This document shows positions 1-8,660 of a stretch of DNA of 64,000 bases, piece after piece. The notes below the pieces were generated by a model, which saw only the letters and a program-made list of their open reading frames with translations, was not told where the DNA came from and did not search any database. Positions within the stretch are counted from its first letter, which is position 1, and every line of letters starts with the position of its first letter. The translations under genes and the position numbers were made by a program. The stretch is taken from NCBI GenBank assembly GCA_028285345.1, contig JANQPT010000029.1, positions 62,001 through 126,000 of the forward strand, given 5' to 3'. This DNA is from Planctomycetales bacterium (GTDB taxonomy: Bacteria; Planctomycetota; Planctomycetia; Planctomycetales; Planctomycetaceae).

Positions 1-297
1 GACCAGCATTTTCATCCGACCGCCGCAAATCAGCCCGTCGTCCCAGCCGTAATTGTCGTCGAGTTGGAAGGTGAGCAATTCGACATCACCCTCATCCAGC
101 AGCCGCAAGGCCCGTCGCTTGACCTCCGCTTCGACACATCCCCCGCCGAGCGTGCCGGTTTGCGAACCATCGGGATAGACCAGCATCCGCGCCCCTGATT
201 TCTGCGGCGTTGAGCCGCGCGTCTCAACCAGTGCGGTATAGGCCACCGGTCGCTGGTTTTGGACGTCCTCATGCAACTGCCGCAGCACATATTCCAT
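1..297 (-). CDS. XdhC/CoxI family protein, N-terminal part (runs off left edge)
   Basis: The 99 codons present match the N-terminal domain of the XdhC/CoxI family: the segments GSTPQKSGARMLV (about residues 24-36) and GTLGGGCVEAEV (about 44-55) are the family signature. XdhC-type proteins bind sulfurated molybdenum cofactor and help load it into xanthine dehydrogenase or CO dehydrogenase-type hydroxylases in the cytoplasm. The start is the ATG at 297-295; an overlapping longer reading frame on the same strand is a shadow. The C-terminal Rossmann-like domain lies beyond position 1. No molybdenum hydroxylase gene is visible, so the partner enzyme is unknown. Confidence 0.85.
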   Translation of the reverse strand, partial: MEYVLRQLHEDVQNQRPVAYTALVETRGSTPQKSGARMLVYPDGSQTGTLGGGCVEAEVKRRALRLLDEGDVELLTFQLDDNYGWDDGLICGGRMKMLV

Positions 298-514
298 CTG
301 ACCGTCTCTCTAAAAATGTCGTTGTCGAACGTTTCTATTCTACGAGCCGCACGCCCTGTGAACAACGTTTCGCGACCCGTTTTGAGATGGGCGATCGGGC
401 GTGCGCCCCGTCTTGTGCCGTTTTGAGTTTTGGGGTACCATCCGCCGCCCTTCGAGAGCGAGACCGGGCCAGACTTGGACGGTCTTTTCTTCGTCCCGCA
501 ACGGTTCGTTTCCC

Positions 515-1006
515 ATGGACTACCAAGTCAAACCGATCGGCAAAAAGTGTGCCGCGACCGGTGACGAATTGGTTCCCGGGTCGACCTGCTTCAGCGTACT
601 GGTCGACCAGAAGGGCGAATTGGTCCGACTCGATTTCTCCGCGGATGGATGGCAGAGCTGGGAAGGTGCGCCGGTTGCATCCTGGCAATGCACCGTTCCT
701 GAACCAGCGACGGCCAAAAAGCAGACGATCGATGCCGACGGTCTGATGGCGTATTTTGAACAAATGACGGAAGACGCCAATCCCGCCCAGGAAAAACTGC
801 GGTATGTTCTAGCGCTATTGCTGTTGCAGAAGCGGCGTCTGCGGCTGGAGGGATCACACAACGACGGCAACGGCGAGTTTATCCAATTCAGCGGCAGCGG
901 CGGCGAAGGGATGTACGAAGTTCAGGACTTTCAACTGGACGAAGACGAAATGCACGAATTGCAGGCAAGTCTCAACACACACTTGATGCAGGAGTGGTCC
1001 TCATAG
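515..1006 (+). CDS. uncharacterised 163-residue protein with three Cys near the N-terminus
   Basis: I do not recognise a named domain. I chose ATG 515 (reading MDYQVKPIGKKC) over an in-frame start at 401 because the upstream 38 codons are Arg/Ser-rich and look non-coding. C12, C25 and C59 in the first third could form a small metal- or disulfide-bound unit, but that is inference. The middle (about residues 75-110) is helical with an LALLLLQKRRLRL stretch, and the C-terminus is acidic. No signal peptide. The gene lies 57 nt upstream of the lipoprotein gene at 1064 on the same strand and may be co-transcribed with it. Confidence 0.75.
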   Translation: MDYQVKPIGKKCAATGDELVPGSTCFSVLVDQKGELVRLDFSADGWQSWEGAPVASWQCTVPEPATAKKQTIDADGLMAYFEQMTEDANPAQEKLRYVLALLLLQKRRLRLEGSHNDGNGEFIQFSGSGGEGMYEVQDFQLDEDEMHELQASLNTHLMQEWSS

Positions 1007-1063
1007 CGGGACGCGCGGCCGAATCAGAATCCGATCCGCTTCAAACCGACGAAGGAAACAAGG

Positions 1064-1993
1064 ATGTTTCAGCAGTCCAGTCGAACGCAGCGCCGTACCT
1101 CCCATTCCGGCCTTAAGCCAATCACAGGGTTTGCCTGCTGGTTGTGTCTGGGATTGATGCTGATGAGCTGCGTGGGTTGCAAGTTCTTCGCCCGACTCAG
1201 GCCGGATCCGTTTGGGCCGCATTCGAGCTGCCAATTCGATCCGTCCATGACGCCCCAATCGCTGATTGCCCAGATTAATGCCAACGCTGCTCTCCTGCAG
1301 GGATGGAAATCGTCGTCGGTCACGATTTCGATGGCAGGTTCGCCGATCGAATTGAAGGGTGCAAACATCGCGGTCGAGTCGCCGCGAAACTTCCGGCTGT
1401 TGGCGAGCAAACCACTCTTCAGCGGTCCGGCAGCGGATCTCGGTTCCAACGATCGCGAGTTTTGGTTCTGGTTTGACGACGAACGACAGCCGGATGTGAT
1501 CATGTGCCGCCACGAAGATGTCCACGAGGCGGGCCGCGTGATGCCGATCCCCTTCGAGCCGGATTGGTTGATGGAAGTGCTTGGCGTCCGCCAGATTGAC
1601 AGGGGCGAAGAATTCACCATGGAACAACAGGACGGCAAATACGTCCAACTGTATAGCCATCGCATCACACCGGAGGGGCGCCCGGTTACAAAACGCATGA
1701 CGGTGCACTGCAGTGGCGTTGTGGTCGAGCACGCACTGCTTGACGAAGAAGGCGGGCTCATCGCGCAGGCCAAGCTGTCGGGACATGTCCAAGATCAAGC
1801 CAGCGGCGCGATCCTGCCGACGCGAATCGAGTTGAATTGGCCCAAAACCGGAATGCATTTGACGCTCAAGATCGACAAGCCGCACATAAATCCTGCATCG
1901 AATCCGGCCCAATTCCAGATCCCTGCAAATGTACGCGTCCGCCAAATTGGACGAAGCCGCGGCGTTGAGCAGGCGGGGAACCGCTTCGACTAA
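1064..1993 (+). CDS. probable secreted lipoprotein, 309 aa
   Basis: A basic N-terminal segment is followed by a hydrophobic stretch ending in SCVGC, a lipobox-like site that makes C36 or C39 the likely lipidated cysteine. The remainder is a beta-rich domain with repeated Trp/Phe patches (FWFWFDDERQPD) and a long lipid-carrier-like run of strands, resembling LolA/LolB-type outer-membrane sorting proteins in general layout. That comparison rests on architecture only, so function is unassigned. It follows the 515-1006 gene by 57 nt and ends 48 nt from a convergent gene. Confidence 0.75.
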   Translation: MFQQSSRTQRRTSHSGLKPITGFACWLCLGLMLMSCVGCKFFARLRPDPFGPHSSCQFDPSMTPQSLIAQINANAALLQGWKSSSVTISMAGSPIELKGANIAVESPRNFRLLASKPLFSGPAADLGSNDREFWFWFDDERQPDVIMCRHEDVHEAGRVMPIPFEPDWLMEVLGVRQIDRGEEFTMEQQDGKYVQLYSHRITPEGRPVTKRMTVHCSGVVVEHALLDEEGGLIAQAKLSGHVQDQASGAILPTRIELNWPKTGMHLTLKIDKPHINPASNPAQFQIPANVRVRQIGRSRGVEQAGNRFD

Positions 1994-2041
1994 AGCGGCG
2001 GCCGACCCGATGCCGCCCAGTTCGGCGAACCACAGCAAGGA

Positions 2042-2476
2042 TCATTCGACGGACGTTGAGCGGCTTTCGAGAAGTTCCTCAACTCGCATGTCGACCGACT
2101 TTCGCGAAAGCGTGTCCTGGGGCCGTTTCTTGACGAGATGAATCCTGATGATCTCATAGGGCGTTAGGTCCTGGTGTTGTTGGACCAACTCGACCACACG
2201 ACCGATTGCCGCGTTGGCATCAGGTTCGTATTGCTCGTCAGCGGGATTGAATTCGACATTGACCACGATTCGCAGCGTCATCGGCGAGTCTTGGTGCCGC
2301 CCCCCCTCGACCTTGGGAACTGACTGAGGGAACTCGGCCGCCAGTGCTTTGGTCAATTCGTGATAGGGCGAGTTCCTCCAGACGGCATACGATACACAGA
2401 GAGTCCCCCCAGCGATGCCCAACAAGAACATCGCGGTCACGACCTTGCGGCCTGAGATTGTTCGGGGAGATGTCAC
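2042..2476 (-). CDS. small membrane-anchored protein of unknown function, 144 aa
   Basis: A single hydrophobic segment at about residues 13-30 (VVTAMFLLGIAGGTLCVSYAV) follows a short basic N-terminus, giving a one-pass anchor with about 110 residues outside the cytoplasm. The soluble part has a mixed alpha/beta pattern ending in a charged helix. I recognise no family. It is convergent with the lipoprotein gene at 1064-1993 and lies 80 nt downstream of the phosphofructokinase gene on the same strand, so it could be the tail of that transcript. Confidence 0.65.
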   Translation of the reverse strand: MTSPRTISGRKVVTAMFLLGIAGGTLCVSYAVWRNSPYHELTKALAAEFPQSVPKVEGGRHQDSPMTLRIVVNVEFNPADEQYEPDANAAIGRVVELVQQHQDLTPYEIIRIHLVKKRPQDTLSRKSVDMRVEELLESRSTSVE

Positions 2477-2556
2477 GACGTTCGCACTTCCTCAAGTCTG
2501 ATTATCGATGGCCGTTGCGGAGCGAAAATGCTCAACGCGATGCCGATCGCACTGAG

Positions 2557-3678
2557 TCAATCGCCCAAGCAGGTTCCGACTAATCGGGCGGACTGGACCC
2601 ACGGATGGTCGCTGGGGACCAATTTGGTCTGTCCCGCGACGTCCTCCAACGGGACCGGCATTGAGGAATCGCCTCGGGCGGCAACCATCACGCCGAAGAC
2701 TCCTTGATCGAGCAACTGGGCGCAGGCCGTTCCCAGCCGAGTTGCCAGCAAACGATCGGCGGCTGAAGGCGTGCCGCCGCGCTGCAGATGACCGAGAATC
2801 GTCAGCCGCGACTCGATACCGGTCAACTCCTCCAACCGCTGCGTCAGGTGCAAAGTGTGGTCGACATGCTGTTCGTGAAACAGGTCTAGTTCCGCCGACG
2901 CTTCCTTTTTCTCGGCCTTGGTTTGGGCATTGTCCTTCTTCTCGACAAGTTCAGCGACGGTTTTGGCTTGATCAGTCGTCATTGCGCCTTCGGCGACAGT
3001 CACGATGCTGAACCGTTTTCCTTTCCGCGCCCGGTCTTTGATCGCTTCAGCCACGTTGTCGATCGTGTAGGGAATCTCTGGAATGAGAATCACATCGGCT
3101 CCGCCGGCAATTCCCGCGCCGAGTCCCAGCCAGCCGGCGCGATGGCCCATGACTTCAACCACGATAATCCGGTGGTGGCTGGTCGCAGTGGAATGCAATC
3201 GATCAACCGCCTCGGTGGCGATCTCCAGCGCTGTGTCAAACCCGAATGTGACGTCGGTTCCAACCACGTCGTTGTCAATGGTCTTAGGGAGCGTCACGAC
3301 ATTGAGGCCGGCGTCTTTGAGCCGGATCGCGTTTTTCTGGGTGCCGCCCCCGCCGAGACAAACGACGGCGTCCAAATGATGGCGCTGGTACGTATCGACA
3401 ATGGCCTCAGTCATGTCCTGAGTCTTGTTGCCGATCATCATCTTGTGGGGCTTGTCGCGGCTGGTGCCCAGGATTGTTCCGCCGTCGGTCAGAATCCCGG
3501 AGAGGAGAGTGCTGTCGATCCTCTGGGTGCGATCCTGCGCAAGTCCCCGAAATCCGTCCCGGAACCCGATGATCTGCATATCAAAGTGATCAAACCCGGC
3601 CTTGCCCACGCCTCGCAGCGCGGCGTTGAGTCCCGGACAGTCGCCCCCGCTGGTCAATATCCCAATATGTTTCGACAT
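2557..3678 (-). CDS. pfkA: 6-phosphofructokinase
   Basis: Phosphorylates fructose 6-phosphate to fructose 1,6-bisphosphate in glycolysis. The 373 residues carry the PFK-A family motifs: GGDCPGLNA (about 11-19) at the phosphate donor site, PKTIDND (131-137) with catalytic aspartate D135, and MGHRAGW (about 183-189) at the sugar site. Position 132 is Lys where E. coli PfkA has Gly124; Lys there is typical of PPi-dependent and mixed clades. The donor loop reads GGGGTQ (109-114), so the Asp of the usual GGDGS is Gly. Donor specificity (ATP or PPi) therefore cannot be read off safely. A tandem-hairpin spacer separates it from the upstream oxidoreductase gene. Confidence 0.93.
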   Translation of the reverse strand: MSKHIGILTSGGDCPGLNAALRGVGKAGFDHFDMQIIGFRDGFRGLAQDRTQRIDSTLLSGILTDGGTILGTSRDKPHKMMIGNKTQDMTEAIVDTYQRHHLDAVVCLGGGGTQKNAIRLKDAGLNVVTLPKTIDNDVVGTDVTFGFDTALEIATEAVDRLHSTATSHHRIIVVEVMGHRAGWLGLGAGIAGGADVILIPEIPYTIDNVAEAIKDRARKGKRFSIVTVAEGAMTTDQAKTVAELVEKKDNAQTKAEKKEASAELDLFHEQHVDHTLHLTQRLEELTGIESRLTILGHLQRGGTPSAADRLLATRLGTACAQLLDQGVFGVMVAARGDSSMPVPLEDVAGQTKLVPSDHPWVQSARLVGTCLGD

Positions 3679-3826
3679 TCCTCTTGTTCCGTCCGTAGAA
3701 TAACCCGTCTCGTTCCTCGTCAGTTTAATTACCTAGATCGGTTTTACTGCAACGATCTGCAGTTGACGAGGGCCAGACGCCAATATTTTCCGCGCAGCGG
3801 GAACCTACTATGCGCACTAGTCGCCT

Positions 3827-3861
3827 GCGGCAAATCGCCGCCTAAAGTCATCTGCGACTTT
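3827..3861. terminator. two adjacent short hairpins
   Basis: GCGGC/GCCGC (3827-3841, 5-nt loop) is followed at once by AAAGTC/GACTTT (3844-3861, 6-nt loop). They lie 20 nt past the stop of the reverse-strand oxidoreductase gene, a sensible place for transcription termination. There is no U-tract on the reverse strand, so this is a weak call and could be a REP-like element. Confidence 0.3.
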
Positions 3862-3880
3862 TCGCCCCGAACAGTCGAGC

Positions 3881-5002
3881 CTACTGGAGTGTGAAGTCCG
3901 GCAACTTGACGATGGTGCCCCCCTGCTCTGCGGATTGGTGGGCACAAATGCCGACGCACGTCCAGTTGGCGCTGGTCACGGCATTCGGCCAGGGGTCGCG
4001 ATCTTCGACGAGCGCGCTGACGAATTCGTGAACTAAGTGTGGATGCGATCCGCCGTGGCCGCCCCCCTGAATAAACGACAGATGCTCCGCGTCGTGAATC
4101 TCCTGCGGTAATGTAAATCGTTGAATCGGTTCCGGCAGCAGGTGCGCGTAATCGGGCACCTCGACTTTTTCGGGGATCTCCGGCTCCGGCTTCTTGGCGG
4201 TGTGGATCACGTGCGGTTCGTTTTCGATCAGCGTCCACTCGAAGCTCTTCTTCGTGCCGTAAACGTCAAAGCTTTCCCGGTATTGGCGGGCGACGTCATA
4301 CAGGAACCTCCAAATGTGCGCCGCGACGTCGCTGTCTTTGATTTTGATGTGGCAAGATTCAACGGCAAATTTATTGCCGGATTTCTTTGCGATGTCGTCC
4401 CGGACGGTTCCGGAACCGAAGCAGCTGACATACTCCGCCAGACCGTCCAGCAGCCCCAGACAAGGACTGACGACGTGCGTGGCATAGTGCATCGGGATCA
4501 TTTCTTCCCAATAGGCGGGCCAACCATCCATGTCCTGCGGGTGTGACGCCGCCAAGTGCTGAATCTTGCCCAATTCCCCTTTCTGGTACAGCTCTTTGAT
4601 GAACAGGAATTCGCGGCTGTAGACGACGGTCTCCGCCATCATGTACTTCAACCCGGTCTCACGGACCTTCTCGACAATCTGCCCGCATTCCTCAATGGTG
4701 GTCGCCATGGGAACCGTGCACATGACGTGTTTGCCCGCATCAAGTGCCGCCAGCGACATCCAGGCATGGTCGGGAATCGGGCTGTTAATGTGCACGTAAT
4801 CGATGTCGGGATCGGCCAAGACGTCGTCGTAATTCGTATACCGCTTTTCGATCCCGAATTGGTCGCCCGACTTGTTCAATTCCTCTTCGTTCCGCCGACA
4901 AATGGCATGCACGTTGGCCTGCGGATGGCTTTCGTAGATCGGAATAAACTCCGCCCCGAATCCCAACCCAATCATCGCCACATTCACCGTCGCCTGAGCC
5001 AT
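3881..5002 (-). CDS. Gfo/Idh/MocA family oxidoreductase
   Basis: An NAD(P)-dependent sugar or polyol dehydrogenase-like protein of 373 residues. The N-terminal Rossmann domain begins VNVAMIGLGFGAEF (about 6-19), followed by the characteristic HINSPIPDHAWMSLAALDAGKHV block. The family's EKP motif, whose Lys is catalytic in studied members, reads TVP here (GKHVMCTVPMATT), so either the chemistry differs or another residue serves. The C-terminal alpha/beta domain has a His-rich loop (QGGGHGGSHPHLVHEF). No signal peptide, so cytoplasmic. Substrate cannot be inferred; there is no transporter or sugar operon alongside. Confidence 0.9.
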   Translation of the reverse strand: MAQATVNVAMIGLGFGAEFIPIYESHPQANVHAICRRNEEELNKSGDQFGIEKRYTNYDDVLADPDIDYVHINSPIPDHAWMSLAALDAGKHVMCTVPMATTIEECGQIVEKVRETGLKYMMAETVVYSREFLFIKELYQKGELGKIQHLAASHPQDMDGWPAYWEEMIPMHYATHVVSPCLGLLDGLAEYVSCFGSGTVRDDIAKKSGNKFAVESCHIKIKDSDVAAHIWRFLYDVARQYRESFDVYGTKKSFEWTLIENEPHVIHTAKKPEPEIPEKVEVPDYAHLLPEPIQRFTLPQEIHDAEHLSFIQGGGHGGSHPHLVHEFVSALVEDRDPWPNAVTSANWTCVGICAHQSAEQGGTIVKLPDFTLQ

Positions 5003-5085
5003 TGTTTATCCTTTCCCAGTGTATTCACTTCAAAATGATTCAAAATCGAGATCACGCTTTGCATATCAACTTTACGAAAAATCTA

Positions 5086-5301
5086 AAACCACGGAGACAC
5101 GGAGATCACGGAGTCTTCAAATACGAAATTCGAAGCACGAAATCCGAAACAAATTCGAATGACTGAAATTCCAATGATCAAAACTGTCGGCCGCTCTGTA
5201 CGACTTAGAAACAGGTCGGACAGTTTTGGACATTTGAATTTTGCATTTTGAATCTGTTTAGGATTTCGAATTTCGTGCTTCGAATTTTGTCTCCGTGGTT
5301 T
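5086..5301. repeat. ~216-bp imperfect inverted repeat filling the intergenic region
   Basis: Starting at 5086 the left arm reads AAACCACGGAGACA and later GAAATTCGAAGCACGAAAT and CAAAACTGTC. The right arm is its imperfect reverse complement, ending GTCTCCGTGGTTT at 5301. The arms meet around 5170-5230. Composition is AT-rich compared with flanking genes. It occupies most of the 333-nt gap between two reverse-strand genes. Short open frames inside it are not coding. It resembles dispersed non-autonomous palindromic elements rather than a single-gene regulator. Confidence 0.75.
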
Positions 5302-5335
5302 CCGACCGTTTTGTATCGTTGTGGTCGCCGCTCCG

Positions 5336-6190
5336 CTATTTTGACACCTTCGCGTGCTCCGGAAAGTCCTTGCGATACCGCCGCAGAAGTTCATCGACGT
5401 CCGCAGGCAAGATGTACAATTTGCCGCGAATTTTCTTCGATTCACCCGGTTTCAAGCCGCCGATGCGAAAGTCGGAGTGCACGCAGACGATCACTCCTTG
5501 GAACAGTTCTTGATAGGGTTCCCACGCCGACGCCAGTACCATTGACTCATCCGCGGAAAAACAGCCGATGAGCCCATTGCTGGGAACGACTTTGCTGAGC
5601 GGACGCGGATTGACGTCGTTGCGGTCGACGTGCCGCGGCGCCCAGACTTGTCCGGGGATATAGCGAGCCGTAGTCGCCCAGTCGCGGGTGGGCATGCGTG
5701 TCAGCTCGCCGTCATAGAAGACGAACGACTTCTCAAGATAGGTCTGTTGATTGCGCTTGGTGAAACGATCAACACGAACGCAGGGCTGCGCCCACTGGGC
5801 CTGCGACGCCTTTTTGGTCGGGTTGGTGGCGGTGACTTGAAAGTCGATATTGTCTGCCATCGCCCGAATGTCGTGAACGACGACAACACCGTCCTCCAAT
5901 TCACAGCGCAACTTCAACCGGCGGCCATCCTCGTCCGCCGAGATGAGTTTCGTTTTGTGCTTGATCACGGTCTCACCCCAGTCTCGATCGGTTGAACCGG
6001 GGCGGCAATACGCTTCCATGTACATGATTTCGATCGTGTCACCGGGAATCTCCTTCCCGGCGACGGTGAGGATGTTCTTGTCCCAAGACAATGTCAGCTT
6101 CGACGGCTTCTCAGCGCCCACAGTGACTGCAGACGAAAGAAACAACGTCAGTATGCACACAATCCCCAATGCAATCAGCCAAACTCGCAT
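5336..6190 (-). CDS. secreted protein of unknown function, 284 aa
   Basis: I start at the ATG at 6190 (MRVWLIALGIVCILTLFLSS), which gives a textbook signal peptide ending near SAVTVGA; an ATG 12 codons upstream is in frame but precedes a less typical leader. The mature part is beta-rich, with DGVVVVHDIRAMADNIDFQV and CVRVDRFTKRNQQTYLEKSF, and resembles the all-beta polysaccharide-associated folds often found in this phylum. I cannot name a family. It stands alone between the 5086 repeat and a divergently transcribed sigma factor gene. Confidence 0.75.
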   Translation of the reverse strand: MRVWLIALGIVCILTLFLSSAVTVGAEKPSKLTLSWDKNILTVAGKEIPGDTIEIMYMEAYCRPGSTDRDWGETVIKHKTKLISADEDGRRLKLRCELEDGVVVVHDIRAMADNIDFQVTATNPTKKASQAQWAQPCVRVDRFTKRNQQTYLEKSFVFYDGELTRMPTRDWATTARYIPGQVWAPRHVDRNDVNPRPLSKVVPSNGLIGCFSADESMVLASAWEPYQELFQGVIVCVHSDFRIGGLKPGESKKIRGKLYILPADVDELLRRYRKDFPEHAKVSK

Positions 6191-6441
6191 GCCTCGCCCC
6201 GCTTCTCGGAGGTGGTAAAAATTCACGATTCACGACAAAACAGCAATGCGCGACGCCCTGTCGCAAGTGATCTATCAGCCATTGTCCCGGAAAATCTCGG
6301 CATCACAAGGCAATCGGACCTCCCAAATCGGGCCAGCGGTCGGATCAATAACTGTGGTTGTTCGTAAAACTGCGCCGACTTAGAATAGGCAGCCGGAATT
6401 GTGCCAGCCGTTAAACCACTTCGCGCCGAAGTCAATCACGT

Positions 6442-7203
6442 ATGAATCCCGACGAAATCGATCTCCGGCTGAGTCAGATCGAAACCGATTGGAAAATGAT
6501 TCTTGACGCCAGCGGTGGGGCAGAAATCGCGCACCGGCGGGCGGTTCAAACCTTCTTCGATCAGTATTCGCGCGCGGTGTACCGCTATTTGCTCGGCGCG
6601 CTCCGCGATCCGGATGCAGCGGACGAACTGTTCCAGGATTTCGCGCTGCGGATCTCAAAGGGTTCGTTCCGCAACGCTGACCAGTCGCGGGGTCGGTTTC
6701 GCTCCTATTTGAAGTCGGCCTTGATCAACCAGGTGATCGAATACCGCCGCAAGTTGTTCAAAAAACCGGGGACGATCCCCTTCGAACCGAGCGATTTGCA
6801 GAACCCCGAAGCGGAATTGGACGCGCGATTTACCAACACGTGGCGCGACGAATTGTTATCCCGGACTTGGAACAACTTGCTCGCGGCGGACGAAGAAAAG
6901 GGGCGTCATTATTATCTGGTGCTCAGGTTTCAAACAGAAAATCCCCAAGTTAATTCCGCCGATGCGGCTGAGCAGTTGAACGAGAATCATGACTTCGACC
7001 GACCATTGACCGCAGCCGGTTTGCGAAAAACGCTGCAGCGTTCCCGCGAAACGTTCGCCCAAATGCTGTTGGACGAAGTGTCGGCATCAATGCACGATCC
7101 CAGTCTCGAAGAACTGGAAAATGAGCTGATCGAATTGGAACTTGTTCCGTATTGCCGTTCGGCGCTCCGCAAACGGCGCGAGGCGATTAGCCAGAGTGAA
7201 TAA
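6442..7203 (+). CDS. ECF-type RNA polymerase sigma factor
   Basis: A 253-residue cytoplasmic sigma-70 family protein. Region 2 is clear: YRYLLGALRDPDAADELFQDFALRI (about 47-72) followed by SRGRFRSYLKSALINQVIEYRRK (about 83-105), the core- and -10-binding part. Region 4 is divergent: the usual SxxEIAxxLGxSxGTVKSR helix-turn-helix is replaced by SADAAEQLNENHDFDRPLTA and LRKTLQRSRETFAQML, with an acidic C-terminal tail. Planctomycete ECF factors are often paired with protein kinases; none is adjacent here, so its regulator is unknown. It is divergent from the secreted protein gene at 5336-6190. Confidence 0.85.
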   Translation: MNPDEIDLRLSQIETDWKMILDASGGAEIAHRRAVQTFFDQYSRAVYRYLLGALRDPDAADELFQDFALRISKGSFRNADQSRGRFRSYLKSALINQVIEYRRKLFKKPGTIPFEPSDLQNPEAELDARFTNTWRDELLSRTWNNLLAADEEKGRHYYLVLRFQTENPQVNSADAAEQLNENHDFDRPLTAAGLRKTLQRSRETFAQMLLDEVSASMHDPSLEELENELIELELVPYCRSALRKRREAISQSE

Positions 7204-7278
7204 GTCCCGAATATTCGGTTCTTCCTTTCGAGCTTCTGCCAATGCGGAACCGTGAATCGCTGCGGCACTTGCCTTGCT

Positions 7279-8007
7279 TCACGATTGTCGTTCGGTGTCG
7301 GCTCCTGACAACGGCGTCGGCTGGCCGAGATTCAGCTTGAACTCATCTTCTGCTGCGATCGTCTCTGAAAAACCACGGATTCGTTCCAGCCAACTCATGA
7401 GCGCCGGGTCGACCTTTGATTTCCTCTGCTGAAGCATGATCCAGGCGATCGCCCCGATCAGGGAAAAGACGCCGACCAGCGAAGCAATCACGCTCGCGTA
7501 ATGGTAACACAGCCAGAGAAACGCGCCGAAGATGATCGCATAGATCAACAGGTGCGCGTTTCGCCGCTCACGTGCGCGTCTCATCGCGTGGTCAAATTGG
7601 TCGTAGCACGTCTCACAGAGCAATAGCGGAAACACGACGCCTGTCCACGTTTCCGTCGCCTCAGAAGACCTGAGCACGAAACCACCAAGGGATGGCTGAA
7701 TCGCACCTTCGCGCTGAACGGCTCGTTCCGTCATCATTTGCAGCGAAACAGGGACTTTGACAACCGCCGTGGATGATCCGCATCTGTGGCAAGTGCCGTC
7801 AAAGGGCGGCTCCGTTTGCTCAATTGCCTTAAGAAATCGATCGCGCGGCGAAAGAAGGGGATACTTCTCCCCACACTGTTCCTGCAGCGTGATCGAGTCC
7901 GGCACGCGGACAGTGCATTGGCACTTCGGACATGTGGTTGTCAGTCCACAAAGCCGGAGTTCGACGGGAAGGTCGTGACCACACTGACATGTTACGTGAT
8001 AGGTCAT
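7279..8007 (-). CDS. zinc-ribbon membrane protein of unknown function, 242 aa
   Basis: The start is the ATG at 8007 (MTYHVTCQCGHD); the longer frame upstream would need a TTG. The N-terminus has a Cys-rich ribbon: CQCG, CG and CPKCQC within residues 7-30, then a second Cys set (CHRCGSS at about 73-79 and CETC at about 131-134). Two hydrophobic segments follow (HLLIYAIIFGAFLWLCYHYA and VIASLVGVFSLIGAIAWIML). The arrangement suggests a metal-binding cytoplasmic head and a two-pass anchor. It is convergent with the sigma factor gene (75-nt gap). No function is assigned. Confidence 0.7.
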   Translation of the reverse strand: MTYHVTCQCGHDLPVELRLCGLTTTCPKCQCTVRVPDSITLQEQCGEKYPLLSPRDRFLKAIEQTEPPFDGTCHRCGSSTAVVKVPVSLQMMTERAVQREGAIQPSLGGFVLRSSEATETWTGVVFPLLLCETCYDQFDHAMRRARERRNAHLLIYAIIFGAFLWLCYHYASVIASLVGVFSLIGAIAWIMLQQRKSKVDPALMSWLERIRGFSETIAAEDEFKLNLGQPTPLSGADTERQS

Positions 8008-8085
8008 CGTGACTTCCCGCCGATGACTGCGTAATACATCAAGCTCGACACTTGACTTCGGCAACTGACTTGATTCGCCTGTGAA

Positions 8086-8517
8086 TCAAGGCGCCACCAC
8101 ACCCTTCTTCAAGATCAAATTCGCGTACAACGCCGTTTCACTCGTCGCGACGATGGCGTATGCTTCTCGCGCCCGCTCGTAAAACGCGAAGCGCTCGATC
8201 GGCGTCAGATCGACTCTTCGTCCCTCCGCCCGCTCGAGCGCCCGGCGGAAGCCGTCCCAGATCGGGGGCTCCGGTGTATTCGCGTCGACCGGCTGCATGA
8301 CGACCGCCACGTCTTTGACGAACGTATCGATCGGCAGGAACTTCAGAATCCCCTCGATCACCGGCAGCCCCCCCAACCCATCGGCGCGGACCAACCGCTC
8401 GGCGTGCGAATCAGCCGGAAAATTGCCGTCGGCAATCACGATCTCGTCACCGTGCCCCATGCTCATCAACACGTTCATCAATTCCGGCGAGATTGTTGTG
8501 GGGACACCTTTTAACAT
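8086..8517 (-). CDS. fucU: RbsD/FucU family sugar mutarotase
   Basis: Interconverts anomers of L-fucose or D-ribose (FucU/RbsD family) in the cytoplasm, usually as a decamer. The 143 residues show the family features: LMNVLMSMGHGDEIVIADGN at 14-33 with the catalytic His in MGHGD, an N-F-P-A-D-S-H segment, and a C-terminal YANLILKKGV active-site strand. Length and C-terminus fit FucU rather than RbsD, but the split is not certain. It precedes the zinc-ribbon protein gene by 78 nt on the same strand; no other fucose genes are nearby. Confidence 0.88.
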   Translation of the reverse strand: MLKGVPTTISPELMNVLMSMGHGDEIVIADGNFPADSHAERLVRADGLGGLPVIEGILKFLPIDTFVKDVAVVMQPVDANTPEPPIWDGFRRALERAEGRRVDLTPIERFAFYERAREAYAIVATSETALYANLILKKGVVAP

Positions 8518-8660
8518 GGCTCGGCCTCTGTTGCGGTCCTAGAAATTCGAGAGTTGATGGTCTCGTATTCTATCGCGTCCGTCCAACCTTGCACACTGTC
8601 TCTTTCTGTCGCGGAGAATCGCGGCAAGTGTCAGCTTGCTGTTGACGCCAATCATCGATA

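Noticed and set aside
3744..4238. 164-codon reverse open frame at the end of the oxidoreductase gene
   Set aside because: Overlaps the oxidoreductase in another phase, is Arg-rich, and runs into the hairpin spacer.
5083..5445. 120-codon open frame over the 5086 repeat
   Set aside because: Most of it is the inverted repeat and antisense to the secreted protein gene; no family-like sequence.
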